Positions 7,846 to 17,058 of a DNA stretch of 46,838 nt are shown here, in pieces. The stretch lies in the NCBI GenBank assembly GCA_028716525.1, contig JAQUPQ010000032.1, positions 1-46,838 of the forward strand. Direction: 5' to 3'. The DNA comes from Terriglobia bacterium (GTDB lineage: Bacteria > Acidobacteriota > Terriglobia > JAIQFV01). Every line of letters starts with the position of its first letter. Position 1 is the stretch's first letter. The position numbers and the translations under genes are program-made. Under the pieces are notes generated by a model. The model was given only the letters and a program-made list of their open reading frames with translations. It ran no database searches and was not told the DNA's origin.

Positions 7846-9919
7846 GAGTTTGGGTCGGGGTTTGGGCTGTTGATTCGATTCGGGCGTCGGAAGAGACCGG
7901 GCCTTCGGCACCATACAAGCCTTCTCTGAAAAAGAGCACAAAAAACCGATTTGGGGATTGCGGATCAGGTAACAGAGATCGATATTTCATTCCTGCGCCG
8001 GGGAACGGGCTCATCCACTCCCACGTTTTACCCAAATTGGTGGAGCGATACAGCGAGCCGAAATAAGACTCACTGACATAAATTTCTGTTCCTTGCCGGG
8101 CGTCGATCTGGATGTCTGACATTTCAGAACGGGGCAATCCTCCCTGCGCCCGGGACCAGGAGTTTCCGCCATCTTCAGATCGGAAGAGGCCGTTGCCTGT
8201 GGCCACGAGCAGGACTTGCGATTTCTGAGGAACGGCCCGGATGCAATGGATGGGAGTTGGTCCATCCTCAAAATCGACTACTTTCCAATGCACCCCTTCA
8301 TCTGTTGAAACGGCCAGTCCCTTGTCTGTGCCATAAAAAACACGGCCATCATCAAGCGTCAACACTCCGATTCCGGCGGAATCCTTGAAAGGGGCGTTTA
8401 CTCGAACCCACTTTTGGCCTGAATCTCGCGTCGCAAACAAGCCGCGTTGAGAAGCGGCATAGAAATAATGACCGTAGGCGGATTCACCGGACAAGCTTGA
8501 GACCGTGCCCATTCCGGGAAGTGAAGCCGGCTTGATGTTTCTTCGGGGCGGCAGAGAATGTGCGGGCCGGGCGGAAATAATTTTAGGAACAGAGGATTGC
8601 TCCGCCATCGAGACGTTTATGTCCATGCGCCGCCATTCATTCCGGGCGCGATCGTACAGAAATGCTCCATCGGCGGTTCCCGCCCAAAGTGAATTGTCCT
8701 CGGGCGAGAGATATAAAACGTGAACGTCCGTCGACCCGAGTCCATGATTGATGGTTCTCCAGGTCGCACCGCTGTCTTCACTCACAAAGACGCCGCCGAA
8801 CTCATGATCATACAAGACTCCCAGGTAAATCCGCTGAGGCGACTGGGGGTCGAAAACGATCGATGAGACGGCGCGGTTCGTAAATCCATCGTTGATGGGA
8901 GTGAAATGCGTTCCCGAGTCGGTACTCACCAACACACCGGCGTCATCGGTTCCCAAAAGAAGGCGGTTGTGATTGCTGGAATCCACGACGATGGCGTTCA
9001 CGGTCAGTGTTCGCGAGGTCATTTGATTCCACGTCACGCCGCCGTCCAGAGATCGCCAAAGTCCCTCGGTGGTTCCGGCGTACACCGAAAGGGGATTGGA
9101 GGGATCTGCCACAATGGCGCGGGTACGCCGGCTGGAAGATGGTATTCCCTTAAATTTGGCCCACAGGCTTCCTCCATCGGCGGATTGATAAATCCCCGTG
9201 CAGGCACTTAACAAAACGTGATCAGGGATGGTCGGTTGAATGAAGATGGCGAAGACGTCGGAGTCTTCGACGATGCCGCGCTGAATGTGGGTCCAATTCT
9301 GACCGCCATCGACGGTTTTCCAAGGCAGGTGCCAGGTTCCGGCATAAATGACGCGAGGATTGCGCGGATCGATGGCAATGGATTCCACATTTCGGATCTC
9401 CTCGTGATGGGGCGGTGAAATCTGGCTCCAATGTTCACCGCCGTCCTGTGAGGAAAAAACACCCTCCAGCGTTCCTGCCACCAGAATGTGTTGATCACTC
9501 GGCGCCATGGCCAGCGCCCGAACAGATTGTCCATGGATGCCGGGCAAGTCTTTCCAAGTGTGTCCGGCATCGGTGCTGAGAAGGACCCCGCCTTCCGCAT
9601 TGGACGCAATGGACCACGTCCCGACGTAAATCCGTTTGGGATCGGTGGGATCAACAAGAATATGATCGACCACAAAATCAGATCGGGCGGAGATGGAACT
9701 CAAGCGCTCCCAATGGGTACCCCCCGTGGTCGAGAAGAATATCTGGCTGTCGGACGTACCTAAGTAAAGGTGGAAGGGATTTTTGGGATCCTGGGCCAGC
9801 GACCGGACGTCGCCTCCAAAGGGGCCCAGTGACCGCCAGGAACCACCGGCGGTTTCGGCACACAATATCAAAAACAACAAAACTGCTATAGGCAGCTTCT
9901 GGATTACAAGGTTTTTCAT
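7829..9919 (-). CDS. Secreted Asp-box (BNR/YCF48-like) beta-propeller protein
   Basis: 696 residues from the ATG at 9919, which begins a clear signal peptide (LPIAVLLFLILCAETAGG). At least eleven Asp-boxes of the SxDxGxxW kind are spaced along the chain (STDAGHTW, SQDGGEHW, TVDGGQNW, SADGGSLW, SLDGGVTW, SEDSGATW, STDEGVHW, SEDGGNSW and others). This is the sortilin/YCF48/sialidase-type repeat that builds 7- to 10-bladed propellers. No sialidase catalytic set was recognised. A longer frame to 10222 is open, but it has no signal peptide at its start and spans a likely promoter at 10131-10158. The gene sits between argA and argJ and overlaps argJ by 17 bases, odd company for an exported protein. 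Function unknown. Confidence 0.85.
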   Translation of the reverse strand: MKNLVIQKLPIAVLLFLILCAETAGGSWRSLGPFGGDVRSLAQDPKNPFHLYLGTSDSQIFFSTTGGTHWERLSSISARSDFVVDHILVDPTDPKRIYVGTWSIASNAEGGVLLSTDAGHTWKDLPGIHGQSVRALAMAPSDQHILVAGTLEGVFSSQDGGEHWSQISPPHHEEIRNVESIAIDPRNPRVIYAGTWHLPWKTVDGGQNWTHIQRGIVEDSDVFAIFIQPTIPDHVLLSACTGIYQSADGGSLWAKFKGIPSSSRRTRAIVADPSNPLSVYAGTTEGLWRSLDGGVTWNQMTSRTLTVNAIVVDSSNHNRLLLGTDDAGVLVSTDSGTHFTPINDGFTNRAVSSIVFDPQSPQRIYLGVLYDHEFGGVFVSEDSGATWRTINHGLGSTDVHVLYLSPEDNSLWAGTADGAFLYDRARNEWRRMDINVSMAEQSSVPKIISARPAHSLPPRRNIKPASLPGMGTVSSLSGESAYGHYFYAASQRGLFATRDSGQKWVRVNAPFKDSAGIGVLTLDDGRVFYGTDKGLAVSTDEGVHWKVVDFEDGPTPIHCIRAVPQKSQVLLVATGNGLFRSEDGGNSWSRAQGGLPRSEMSDIQIDARQGTEIYVSESYFGSLYRSTNLGKTWEWMSPFPGAGMKYRSLLPDPQSPNRFFVLFFREGLYGAEGPVSSDARIESTAQTPTQTHVQKQ

Positions 9920-10285
9920 GAATCGTCCGGCATCCCGCTGAGGGGATCGCAGCCGGTGTTTCTCAAAGCGCAATGTTCGCGAGCCTGAAATCGTGCCACC
10001 CTCAAATTGATCAAAAACGCATGGGTAGCACCGAAGCCTGCTGATACCGGCCACTGATCTTGCTGACCCGCCCTCGTGAACAAACGGGCCTACCCAGACG
10101 TTTTCCTGCAACGTCGCAGCTTGAAATGGAATTATGTCTTGGAATTGGAATTTGTAAAGTAAAAATGAGAAAAAATCCAACTTCATCCTGGAGCGGAGAT
10201 CGGAAAGCCGTCGGCGCTCCATCGGTTGTCCGGCTCATGAGGACGAAAATGGCGGTCCGAAATGCCCTTCACAGACCCGCACACT
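9920..10285. other. Intergenic region between propeller gene and argA
   Basis: 366 bases on the minus strand side of the arg operon. It contains the promoter at 10131-10158 and a 7-base inverted repeat TGGAGCG / CGCTCCA near 10192-10222 that lacks an adjacent T run. Nothing else is seen. Confidence 0.5.
10131..10158 (-). promoter_or_regulatory. Promoter for Asp-box propeller-argJ-NUDIX run
   Basis: Minus strand TTTACA (10153-10158), 16-base spacer and CATAAT (10131-10136), each hexamer one mismatch from consensus. The implied start near 10124 leaves a ~200-base leader before the propeller ATG. If used, argJ would be expressed separately from the ArgR-controlled promoter. Confidence 0.5.
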
Positions 10286-10795
10286 CTACAACTTTCGAAG
10301 CATCGCGATTTCGTTGCAGTTATTGAAAAACGAGCAATTAATGCAATCTTTCCATACTTTCAGCGGAAGACTTGTGTGAGGGACTTCCTGGAAGCCAAAC
10401 TTTTCGAAGAAACGCGGAACATAAGTGAAAGCAAAAACCGATGAGATATTCAATTGACGGGCTTCGTCGAGCAGATGGAGAACGATGTCCCGCCCGATGC
10501 CCTGACTTTTGTGCGTGGAGGCGACCGCCAGGGATCGAATTTCGGCCAAATCTTCCCAGTAGCAATGCAGCGCTCCGGTGCCGATCACTTGACCGGCCTC
10601 TTCCGCGACAGCGTAATCCCGGACTTGCTCATAGATCTGCATCAGTGTCCGCGGGAGCATCAAGCGTTCCTTGGCGTATCCCTCGATGATCGCCTGAATC
10701 ACTGTGGCATCGGTCAACCGGGCCGGACGAATCGAAATCGCCGGCGGGGCCGCGGCAACAACCCTATTCAATTTGTGCGAGGACATGTTTTGCAT
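10286..10795 (-). CDS. argA: Short GNAT-type amino-acid N-acetyltransferase (N-acetylglutamate synthase)
   Basis: Likely acetylates glutamate with acetyl-CoA, the first step of arginine synthesis. About 169 residues form a single GNAT domain: IRPARLTDA at the start, the LAEIRSLAV strand and the acetyl-CoA loop THKSQGIGRD. The C-terminal YVPRFFEKFGFQEVP resembles the short NAGS seen in actinobacteria and in some arg clusters. It lacks the amino-acid kinase domain of classical ArgA. Several starts are possible: ATG 10795 or 10786, or GTG 10831. None has a good ribosome site, and all overlap the end of argH, suggesting translational coupling. Assignment as NAGS rests on context plus subfamily resemblance. 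Confidence 0.85.
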   Translation of the reverse strand: MQNMSSHKLNRVVAAAPPAISIRPARLTDATVIQAIIEGYAKERLMLPRTLMQIYEQVRDYAVAEEAGQVIGTGALHCYWEDLAEIRSLAVASTHKSQGIGRDIVLHLLDEARQLNISSVFAFTYVPRFFEKFGFQEVPHTSLPLKVWKDCINCSFFNNCNEIAMLRKL

Positions 10796-12146
10796 TGTTG
10801 ATGGCTTTTTGAACAAACTTTCGTGCCACACCCCCTTCGATGGCTTTGCTTTCGACAGCGCGTTCGAGCGTCAGCGCCTTCCGTACATCCTCGTTGAAGA
10901 GAGGAGAAAAAGAGCGAAATTCATGGAGTTCCAATTCCTCGAGAGGCACACCTTTCTGAAGCGCGTATCGAACAATCTTCCCGGTCAATTCATGAGCTTT
11001 ACGAAAGGGCAGGCCTTTCTGCGCTAGATAATCCGCGCAGTCGGTGGCGTTGGCGTGACTGGCAAGAGCTGCGCGGGCCATGGCATGGCTGTCAAGTTTC
11101 AAAGTTTGAAGGACCAGCGTGGCCATCTCCAGAGAGCCGAACACCGTATCCACGGTATCAAAAACCGCTTCCTTGTCCTCCTGCATGTCTTTGTTGTAAG
11201 CCAGGGGCAGGCCTTTCATCACGACCAGAAGACGAAGGAGATTCCCGTACACGCGTCCGGTTTTGCCGCGTATCAATTCCAAAGAATCGGGATTCTTCTT
11301 TTGGGGCATCAAACTGCTCCCTGAAGACACGGCATCGCTTAATTCGACGAAATGAAATTCCGCCGTCGAAAACAAAATCAAATCTTCCGCCAGCCGGCTG
11401 AGATGCATCATCAGGATTGCCAGGCAACTCAATAATTCCGCGACATGGTCGCGGTCGCTGACCGCATCCAGGCTGTTGCGTGTGGGCCGTCGAAATCCCA
11501 GCTCGCGTGCCAGAAATTGGCGATCGATGGGAAAACCGGAACCCGCCAAAGCCCCCGATCCCAGAGGCAATGTGTTCATGCGTCGGCTGCAGGATTCCAA
11601 CCGCTCCAAGTCCCGAACCAACATTTCAAAGTAGGCCAGCCAGTAGTGCGCCAGGCGAATCGGTTGGGCCCGCTGCAAGTGTGTATAGCCCGGCAGAATC
11701 ACGTCCAAGTGCTTCTCGGCATTTTGAGTCAATGTTCGGAGAAGCAGGAGCAGACGCTCACGGATCCCTTTAGACTCGCTTCGCAAATACAGTTTCAAAT
11801 CCAGCGCCACCTGATCGTTGCGGCTTCTTCCGGTGTGGATTTTCTTTCCTAAATCGCCGACAGCAGCCACCAGCTGGGCTTCCACAAAGGAATGAACGTC
11901 TTCGAACTGTGGCAGCGCATCCCTGAGCGTTCGAGGGCGCGCGGCGATGCGGTTGACCAGGTTGCGGAGAGCGCGCTGCAATTTCTTTGATTCCGGAGCT
12001 GTTAAAATGCCGGCGCGTTCCAAAGCTTTGCAATAGGCCAAGCTGCCTTGGACATCAAAAGGCAGCAGTCGATAATCAAAGGAGAAGGAGTTGTTAAAAC
12101 GCTCGAACAACGGCGAGGGACCCTGTTGAAAGCGGCCGCCCCACAT
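10764..12146 (-). CDS. argH: Argininosuccinate lyase
   Basis: Cleaves argininosuccinate to arginine and fumarate. 460 residues with the fumarase/aspartase-superfamily signature GSSLMPQKKNPDSLELIRGK, the early MWGGRF start motif, HTGRSRNDQVALDL and TRNSLDAVSDRDH. The ATG at 12146 was chosen because GAAGG lies eight bases upstream. The longer frame begins with a GTG at 12191, overlaps argG by 20 bases and has no usable ribosome site. The 3' end overlaps the argA start. Confidence 0.96.
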   Translation of the reverse strand: MWGGRFQQGPSPLFERFNNSFSFDYRLLPFDVQGSLAYCKALERAGILTAPESKKLQRALRNLVNRIAARPRTLRDALPQFEDVHSFVEAQLVAAVGDLGKKIHTGRSRNDQVALDLKLYLRSESKGIRERLLLLLRTLTQNAEKHLDVILPGYTHLQRAQPIRLAHYWLAYFEMLVRDLERLESCSRRMNTLPLGSGALAGSGFPIDRQFLARELGFRRPTRNSLDAVSDRDHVAELLSCLAILMMHLSRLAEDLILFSTAEFHFVELSDAVSSGSSLMPQKKNPDSLELIRGKTGRVYGNLLRLLVVMKGLPLAYNKDMQEDKEAVFDTVDTVFGSLEMATLVLQTLKLDSHAMARAALASHANATDCADYLAQKGLPFRKAHELTGKIVRYALQKGVPLEELELHEFRSFSPLFNEDVRKALTLERAVESKAIEGGVARKFVQKAINNAKHVLAQIE

Positions 12147-12171
12147 TTTGCGTGCCTTCGATTGTTCCGCC

Positions 12172-13404
12172 TTACTTGTTGGTCTTGACACGCTCCATCT
12201 TCCCTTCGAGCAGGGCCTTCACCTTGAGAGGAAGACCAAGACAGTTGATGAATCCTTCCGCATCCTTCTGGTTGTACACCTCGCCCATGGTGAAGGAGGA
12301 AAGATCTTCGCGGTACAGCGAATGCGGAGAGGATCGTTTCACCACGCTGACCGTGCCCTTGTAGAGTTCCAAAGTCACTTCGCCGGTGACTGGGTCTTGA
12401 GTCGAATCCACGAATGCATCGAGAGCTTCCCGCAGGGGAGTGAACCACTGCCCGTAATACACCAGCTCGGCGTACCGAATGGCCAGCTGGTCTTTTTGGT
12501 GCAGGGTTTCCCGATCCAAGCAGATGGATTCCAGCTCCCGGTGGGCAGAATACAGCAGCGTTCCACCCGGCGTTTCATAACAGCCGCGGGATTTGATGCC
12601 CACGAGGCGGTTTTCGACGAGATCGATTCGACCCACGCCGTGCTCGCCGCCGATGGAATTCAACACTTCGAGCAGCGTGACGGGGCTCAAGGCCGCGCCG
12701 TCGACACTCACCGGTGTGCCTTTTTCAAAACCCAGGGTGACTTGAGCCGGACGATCGGGAGCTTGTTGCGGCGATTTCGTGATCATCCACATGGAGTCGT
12801 CCGGAGCATTATTGATATTTTCCAGCCGTCCACCTTCGTGGGACACATGCCAAAGATTGCGATCGCGGCTGTAGATTTTCTCCTTGGAAGCAGTGATTGG
12901 AATGTGGCGTGCCTCGGCATAATCGATGGCATCCTCACGCGATTTGATGGACCACTCCCGCCACGGGGCGATGACCTTCAGATGCGGGGCCAAGGCCTTA
13001 AAAGTCAGTTCAAATCGCACCTGGTCGTTGCCCTTGCCCGTGCAGCCGTGAGAAACCGCGTCGGCCCCTTCCCGCAGAGCGATTTCCACTAATCGCTTGG
13101 CTATGGCGGGTCGGGCGAAGGAGGTGCCCAAAAGATATTTGGACTCGTAAATGGCGCCGGCGCGCAAAGTCGGCCAGATGTAATGGCGGACGAATTCGTC
13201 ACGCAAATCCTCAATGTAGATTTTGGAAGCCCCGGTCGAGAGCGCTTTTTCGCGCAAGCCTTCGAGCTCTTCCGCTTGCCCGACATCGGCGGCCATGGCA
13301 ACAATCTCGCAGCCATAGTTTTCCTTCAGCCAGGGAATGATAATAGAGGTATCCAAGCCACCGGAGTAGGCCAGGACCACTTTTTGAATTGATGTGTTGA
13401 CCAT
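12172..13404 (-). CDS. argG: Argininosuccinate synthase
   Basis: Joins citrulline and aspartate using ATP. 410 residues, normal length. The N-terminal pyrophosphatase-type P-loop is [14 protein letters not shown]. Further landmarks are the [13 protein letters not shown] block and the [13 protein letters not shown] and [17 protein letters not shown] segments. The ATG at 13404 has AAGG about 12 bases upstream. It lies 55 bases behind argD; the carbamoyltransferase gene argF, often found in this position, is missing. Confidence 0.97.
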   Translation of the reverse strand: MVNTSIQKVVLAYSGGLDTSIIIPWLKENYGCEIVAMAADVGQAEELEGLREKALSTGASKIYIEDLRDEFVRHYIWPTLRAGAIYESKYLLGTSFARPAIAKRLVEIALREGADAVSHGCTGKGNDQVRFELTFKALAPHLKVIAPWREWSIKSREDAIDYAEARHIPITASKEKIYSRDRNLWHVSHEGGRLENINNAPDDSMWMITKSPQQAPDRPAQVTLGFEKGTPVSVDGAALSPVTLLEVLNSIGGEHGVGRIDLVENRLVGIKSRGCYETPGGTLLYSAHRELESICLDRETLHQKDQLAIRYAELVYYGQWFTPLREALDAFVDSTQDPVTGEVTLELYKGTVSVVKRSSPHSLYREDLSSFTMGEVYNQKDAEGFINCLGLPLKVKALLEGKMERVKTNK

Positions 13405-13459
13405 ATGCTTCTTGCCTTATTTGAGATTTCGCCTTCCGCGATGAAGCCCGCCAGAACAT

Positions 13460-14662
13460 TCAATGGGGCAGTACTTGATCCAGGGCATCAATGAGCCGAT
13501 CGATGTGTTCGCGTTCAATGAGATAAGGCGGTAGGAATCGAAGTACCGTCTCATTGGCGCAATTAATGACATAGCCTCGATCAAGCATCTGTCGCACAAT
13601 CTCCTTTCCCGAAGAGGAAAGTTGCATGCCGATCATCAAACCTTTACCCCGAATTTCTTGAACTGCAGGATGCCGGGCGCGCAGCTCAGCCAAGCGGCCT
13701 GAAAAATATTGACCCTGCGATGCCACCTTTTCGAGTAGACCCTGTTCCTCCATGATTTGGAAAAACTCCAAGCTGACCCGGCAAGCCAGAGGACCGCCGC
13801 CGAAAGTAGAGCCATGCGTCCCCAGAGCCAGATCTTCGCGGACCTTCTTGACACCCAGAAGGGCGCCCATGGGGATTCCGAGACCCAGAGGCTTGGCCAC
13901 GGCCACCAGGTCGGGCTGGACATCGGTATGCTGAAAAGCGAAGAATTTTCCGGTGCGGCCCAAACCGCATTGCACCTCGTCAAAAACCAGCATGGCGTTG
14001 TGGTCATCACATGCGGCGCGAGCGGCCTTCAGAAAAGCCGCGTCTAGAACCTGAATTCCACTCTCACCCTGGATGGGTTCCAAAATGACGGCGCACGTTT
14101 TATCCGTCACGGCTGCATGCAGCGCGTCGATGTCGTTGCGGGGAATGAAATGAACTCCCGGAATCAAGGGCTCGAAAGGTTTGCGATACTTTTCTTGGCC
14201 GGTCAATGAGAGCGCCCCGCATGTGCGACCGTGAAAAGAATCCAGCAATGCCACGACTTCAACTTTGGGGTTTGCTTGGCCGTTGGAGTTGCGGTAGGCA
14301 CGAATGCGGGCGGCTTTCAATGCGGCCTCGACGGCTTCCGTTCCACTGTTGCAAAAGAAGACGGAGTCCAGACCACTCAGGCGGCAAAGAGTCTGCGCCA
14401 AAGCCGCTTGGTATTCGTTGTGGTAGAGATTGCAGACATGGAGAATTTTCCGTGCTTGGTCCGTAATCGTGGAGACGATGCGGGGATGATTGTGTCCCAG
14501 GGCATTGACTGCAATGCCGCTTAAAAAGTCCAAGTATTGTTTTCCGTTCTCATCGAACAGGAAAACGCCTTCGCCGCGGACAAAAACCACGGGGGCGCGG
14601 GCGTAAGTCGGAAAGACAAATTCCTGATCCAGGGTCTGCACGGCCGAGCGGGTGGAAGTCAT
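13460..14662 (-). CDS. argD: Acetylornithine aminotransferase
   Basis: PLP enzyme that makes N-acetylornithine from the semialdehyde and glutamate. 400 residues of class III aminotransferase. It shows FLSGIAVNALGHNHP, the FFCNSGTEAVEAALKAAR block, HGRTCGALSLTG, the PLP-binding LVFDEVQCGLGRTGKFFAF and the Schiff-base lysine in VAVAKPLGLGIPMGA. The K is followed by P rather than the usual G, a mild peculiarity. The ATG overlaps the argB stop in an ATGA arrangement. Confidence 0.96.
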   Translation of the reverse strand: MTSTRSAVQTLDQEFVFPTYARAPVVFVRGEGVFLFDENGKQYLDFLSGIAVNALGHNHPRIVSTITDQARKILHVCNLYHNEYQAALAQTLCRLSGLDSVFFCNSGTEAVEAALKAARIRAYRNSNGQANPKVEVVALLDSFHGRTCGALSLTGQEKYRKPFEPLIPGVHFIPRNDIDALHAAVTDKTCAVILEPIQGESGIQVLDAAFLKAARAACDDHNAMLVFDEVQCGLGRTGKFFAFQHTDVQPDLVAVAKPLGLGIPMGALLGVKKVREDLALGTHGSTFGGGPLACRVSLEFFQIMEEQGLLEKVASQGQYFSGRLAELRARHPAVQEIRGKGLMIGMQLSSSGKEIVRQMLDRGYVINCANETVLRFLPPYLIEREHIDRLIDALDQVLPH

Positions 14663-15459
14663 TGCACCGCACCTGCCCCTATAGCCGTGCCCAACGGCTC
14701 GCCTTGGGCGATCAAACGCTTCAAACCGTCTTCGATCGACCCGTTCAGAATGTTGATGCCGCCCACGCCGCCGTCCAGCGCAGCCAGACAGGCATTCAGC
14801 TTGGGAAGCATTCCGCCGGTCACCACTTTGTCGGCCACCAGATGCTTGACCTTGGCGGGATTAATTTTGGGAAGAACGGTGCGTTCTTTGCTCAACACGC
14901 CGTCCACGTCGGTCAGAAACACCAGCTGATCCGCCTGCAAAGCGACGGCGCAGGCCGCGGCCATTTGATCGGCGTTGATGTTGTAATAATGATGATCCGG
15001 ACCCATGGCCACACAGGAGATCACCGGAAGGTAGTCATTTCGCAATAAGAGATCGATCAGGTCGGTATTAATCATCGACACGGTCCCGACAAAACCGTAA
15101 TCCACCGTGGCGTGTTCCAGTTTCTGAGCCAACACGGCTCCTCCATCGCCCCCGCATAGTCCAATTGCACGGCATCCCACCGCTGCAAATGACGCCACCA
15201 ACTTTTTATTGACCACACCCGCCAAGGTCATGAGAGCCGCGTCCATGGTTTCGGCGTTCGTAATTCGCAAACCTTCGTGAAAGTGTGACGGCACGTCCAG
15301 GCGATTGAGGAGCGAGGTCAGGGCTTTTCCGCCGCCATGAACCACCACCACCTTCTGGGTGTCGGTCACCAAGCCGGCGATTTGCTTGACCAGCGCTTCC
15401 TGCCGGGACTCGTCATTCAAAATGCTTCCGCCTATTTTTACGACAATGCGAGAGCTCAT
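14659..15459 (-). CDS. argB: Acetylglutamate kinase
   Basis: Phosphorylates N-acetylglutamate. 266 residues of the amino-acid kinase fold: VVKIGGSIL at the N-terminus, VVVHGGGKALTSLL for substrate and phosphate binding, NINADQMAAACAVALQADQLVFLTDVDGVL and a C-terminal GGMLPKLNACLAAL. The start is four bases after the argC stop; the end overlaps argD by four bases. No N-terminal helix of the arginine-inhibited hexameric type is obvious, so feedback inhibition is uncertain. Confidence 0.96.
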   Translation of the reverse strand: MSSRIVVKIGGSILNDESRQEALVKQIAGLVTDTQKVVVVHGGGKALTSLLNRLDVPSHFHEGLRITNAETMDAALMTLAGVVNKKLVASFAAVGCRAIGLCGGDGGAVLAQKLEHATVDYGFVGTVSMINTDLIDLLLRNDYLPVISCVAMGPDHHYYNINADQMAAACAVALQADQLVFLTDVDGVLSKERTVLPKINPAKVKHLVADKVVTGGMLPKLNACLAALDGGVGGINILNGSIEDGLKRLIAQGEPLGTAIGAGAVQ

Positions 15460-15462
15460 CGT

Positions 15463-16542
15463 TTATTCCAGGCCGGAACTTTCTTCCAGACCAAACATCA
15501 AATTCATATTCTGGACAGCTTGTCCGGCAGCCCCTTTCATCAGATTGTCGATGCACGATATGAGAATCAGCCACGAAGATTCCGGATCGTTCTGTATCCC
15601 CACATCGCAGTAATTCGTGTGGGTCACAAATTTGATTTCCGGCAGCCGACCCTCCGGATAAATTCGAACGAAGGGCGCTCCCGAATAGAAATCCGTGAAG
15701 GCCCGCCGGATGGAACCCACGCTCACTCCCGGTTTCGGCTTCACATACAGCGTGGAAAAAATCCCCCGGTTAATGGGCAGCAGATGCGGGGTAAATATAA
15801 ATGTCGAGGTGCCATTCAATCCCAGCGCCTGCTTGATCTCCGGCGTGTGACGGTGCGAAAAGACGGAGTAGGCTTTAAACGACTCGGACACCTCACAAAA
15901 ATGCGTATTGGCCGTGGGTTGTTTCCCGGCTCCACTCACGCCGGACTTGCTGTCACAGACGATGGACGCCGCGGGATCGAGAAGATCGTCCTGAATCATC
16001 GGCAACAAAGGAATCAACGCCGAGGTGGCATAACATCCCGGATTGGCGACCCATTTGGATTTCCGAATGACTGCGGAATTCATTTCCGGAAGTCCGTAAA
16101 TGAATTGGGAAAGCATTTGAGGCGCCGCGTGATCGAAACCGTACCAGCGCGGATACTGGGCCGCGTCTTTAAGACGAAAGCCGCCGCTGAGATCGATGAT
16201 CTTGAAAGCAGAATCCTTGAACTGTGGAATGACGGCAACGGAGGTTTCATTGGGCGTGGCAAAGAAAACCACATCGGGTTTGGATTCGCACAAATGCTTC
16301 TCATCAAAACCGTCTACCTTCACCGAAGATCTCACTGCCGAAGCATCCCCGGGGGAGACAGGCCCCTTGTTTTCGGTTGTGGCAGACGAGGCGTGGGCAG
16401 CCGGAGAGGAATAAAGCCCCGCCAACTCGACGCCGGGATGGCGGCGCAGGAGCCGGACCAATTCCATGCCGGAGTAGCCCGTGGCGCCCACCACGGCGGT
16501 TCGAAGTTTGGAAAATGTTTGTGTTCTATCCGACATCGTCAT
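15463..16542 (-). CDS. argC: N-acetyl-gamma-glutamyl-phosphate reductase
   Basis: NADPH-dependent reduction of the acyl phosphate to the semialdehyde. About 359 residues. The dinucleotide-binding loop VVGATGYSGMELVRLL lies near the start and the catalytic cysteine is in WVANPGCYATSALIPLL. HTPEIKQ and FTPHLLPINRG are conserved C-terminal blocks. The ATG at 16542 overlaps the argR stop as ATGA and is preferred over a TTG at 16551; an ATG at 16536 is also possible. Confidence 0.96.
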   Translation of the reverse strand: MTMSDRTQTFSKLRTAVVGATGYSGMELVRLLRRHPGVELAGLYSSPAAHASSATTENKGPVSPGDASAVRSSVKVDGFDEKHLCESKPDVVFFATPNETSVAVIPQFKDSAFKIIDLSGGFRLKDAAQYPRWYGFDHAAPQMLSQFIYGLPEMNSAVIRKSKWVANPGCYATSALIPLLPMIQDDLLDPAASIVCDSKSGVSGAGKQPTANTHFCEVSESFKAYSVFSHRHTPEIKQALGLNGTSTFIFTPHLLPINRGIFSTLYVKPKPGVSVGSIRRAFTDFYSGAPFVRIYPEGRLPEIKFVTHTNYCDVGIQNDPESSWLILISCIDNLMKGAAGQAVQNMNLMFGLEESSGLE

Positions 16543-16985
16543 CCCACCCAATTCAGAAACTTCTTTCGTAAGCTGCGCGCGGTGGCTGCCGAGCGGGTCA
16601 CGACCAGAATGGTGTCGTCGCCCGCAATCGTTCCCACAACCTCAGGAAGCGAGGCTTTGTCGAGTGCGATCCCCAGGGCATTGGCGTTGCCGGGCGGTGT
16701 CTTCACCACAATAAGATTGTTGGCCGGGCTGGCCTCCCGCAGAAATTCCCGCATCACGCGCTTCAAGTCTCCATTGGGGAATTGCGAAGGTTCCGCCACC
16801 TGGGCGGGAAGTTTGTATCCCTCCGCGGTCTTCACCAGTCCCAGTTCCGCCAAGTCCCGCGACAGGGTTGCCTGGGTGGCGGCCAAGCCGGATTTCTTGA
16901 GTTCCATCTGCAAAGCGTGTTGATTCGGAATGGGAGCTTGCCGGACCAACTTTAAGATTGTCTCGTGGCGTAAAGGCTTCGTCAT
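16539..16985 (-). CDS. argR: Arginine repressor
   Basis: Arginine-sensing transcriptional repressor that heads the operon it probably controls. About 148 residues. The N-terminal winged helix has the recognition segment SGLAATQATLSRDLAELGLVK. The C-terminal oligomerisation and arginine-binding part ends with GTIAGDDTILVVTRS, including the GD that contacts arginine in known ArgR. The ATG at 16985 has GGGGGAC four bases upstream; the open frame beyond it to 17039 runs through the promoter and is not coding. A strong promoter with ARG-like boxes lies immediately upstream, consistent with autoregulation. Confidence 0.95.
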   Translation of the reverse strand: MTKPLRHETILKLVRQAPIPNQHALQMELKKSGLAATQATLSRDLAELGLVKTAEGYKLPAQVAEPSQFPNGDLKRVMREFLREASPANNLIVVKTPPGNANALGIALDKASLPEVVGTIAGDDTILVVTRSAATARSLRKKFLNWVG

Positions 16986-17004
16986 AAGTCCCCCGTTGCG
17001 GCAG

Positions 17005-17038
17005 TGCATATAAATCGTGCAACATGTATAATTATACA
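17005..17038 (-). promoter_or_regulatory. Putative tandem ARG boxes (ArgR operator)
   Basis: TGTATAATTATACA (17025-17038) is a perfect 14-base palindrome that fits the TG(N)ATWWWWAT(N)CA pattern of ArgR boxes. A weaker partner, TGCATATAAATCGTGCA (17005-17021), lies right beside it. Paired boxes with a few bases between them are usual for hexameric ArgR. The perfect box covers the -10 of the argR promoter, so bound repressor would block RNA polymerase. Confidence 0.7.
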
Positions 17039-17058
17039 ATTGATCCGGAGGCTGTCAA
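17031..17058 (-). promoter_or_regulatory. Promoter of the argRCBDGHA operon
   Basis: Minus strand TTGACA (17053-17058), 16-base spacer and TATAAT (17031-17036). Both hexamers are perfect. The implied start near 17024 is about 40 bases before the argR ATG at 16985. Confidence 0.8.

Noticed and set aside
7829-9919. Sialidase activity for the Asp-box protein
   Set aside because: Asp-boxes alone do not show catalysis; the arginine triad and Tyr/Glu pair of sialidases were not recognised.
9920-10222. N-terminal extension of the Asp-box propeller protein
   Set aside because: The 101 extra residues precede a clear signal peptide and overlap a promoter-like sequence, so the ATG at 9919 is preferred.
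15337-16923. 528-codon plus-strand frame across argB, argC and argR
   Set aside because: Antisense to three confidently identified genes; its His/Arg-rich translation resembles no protein.
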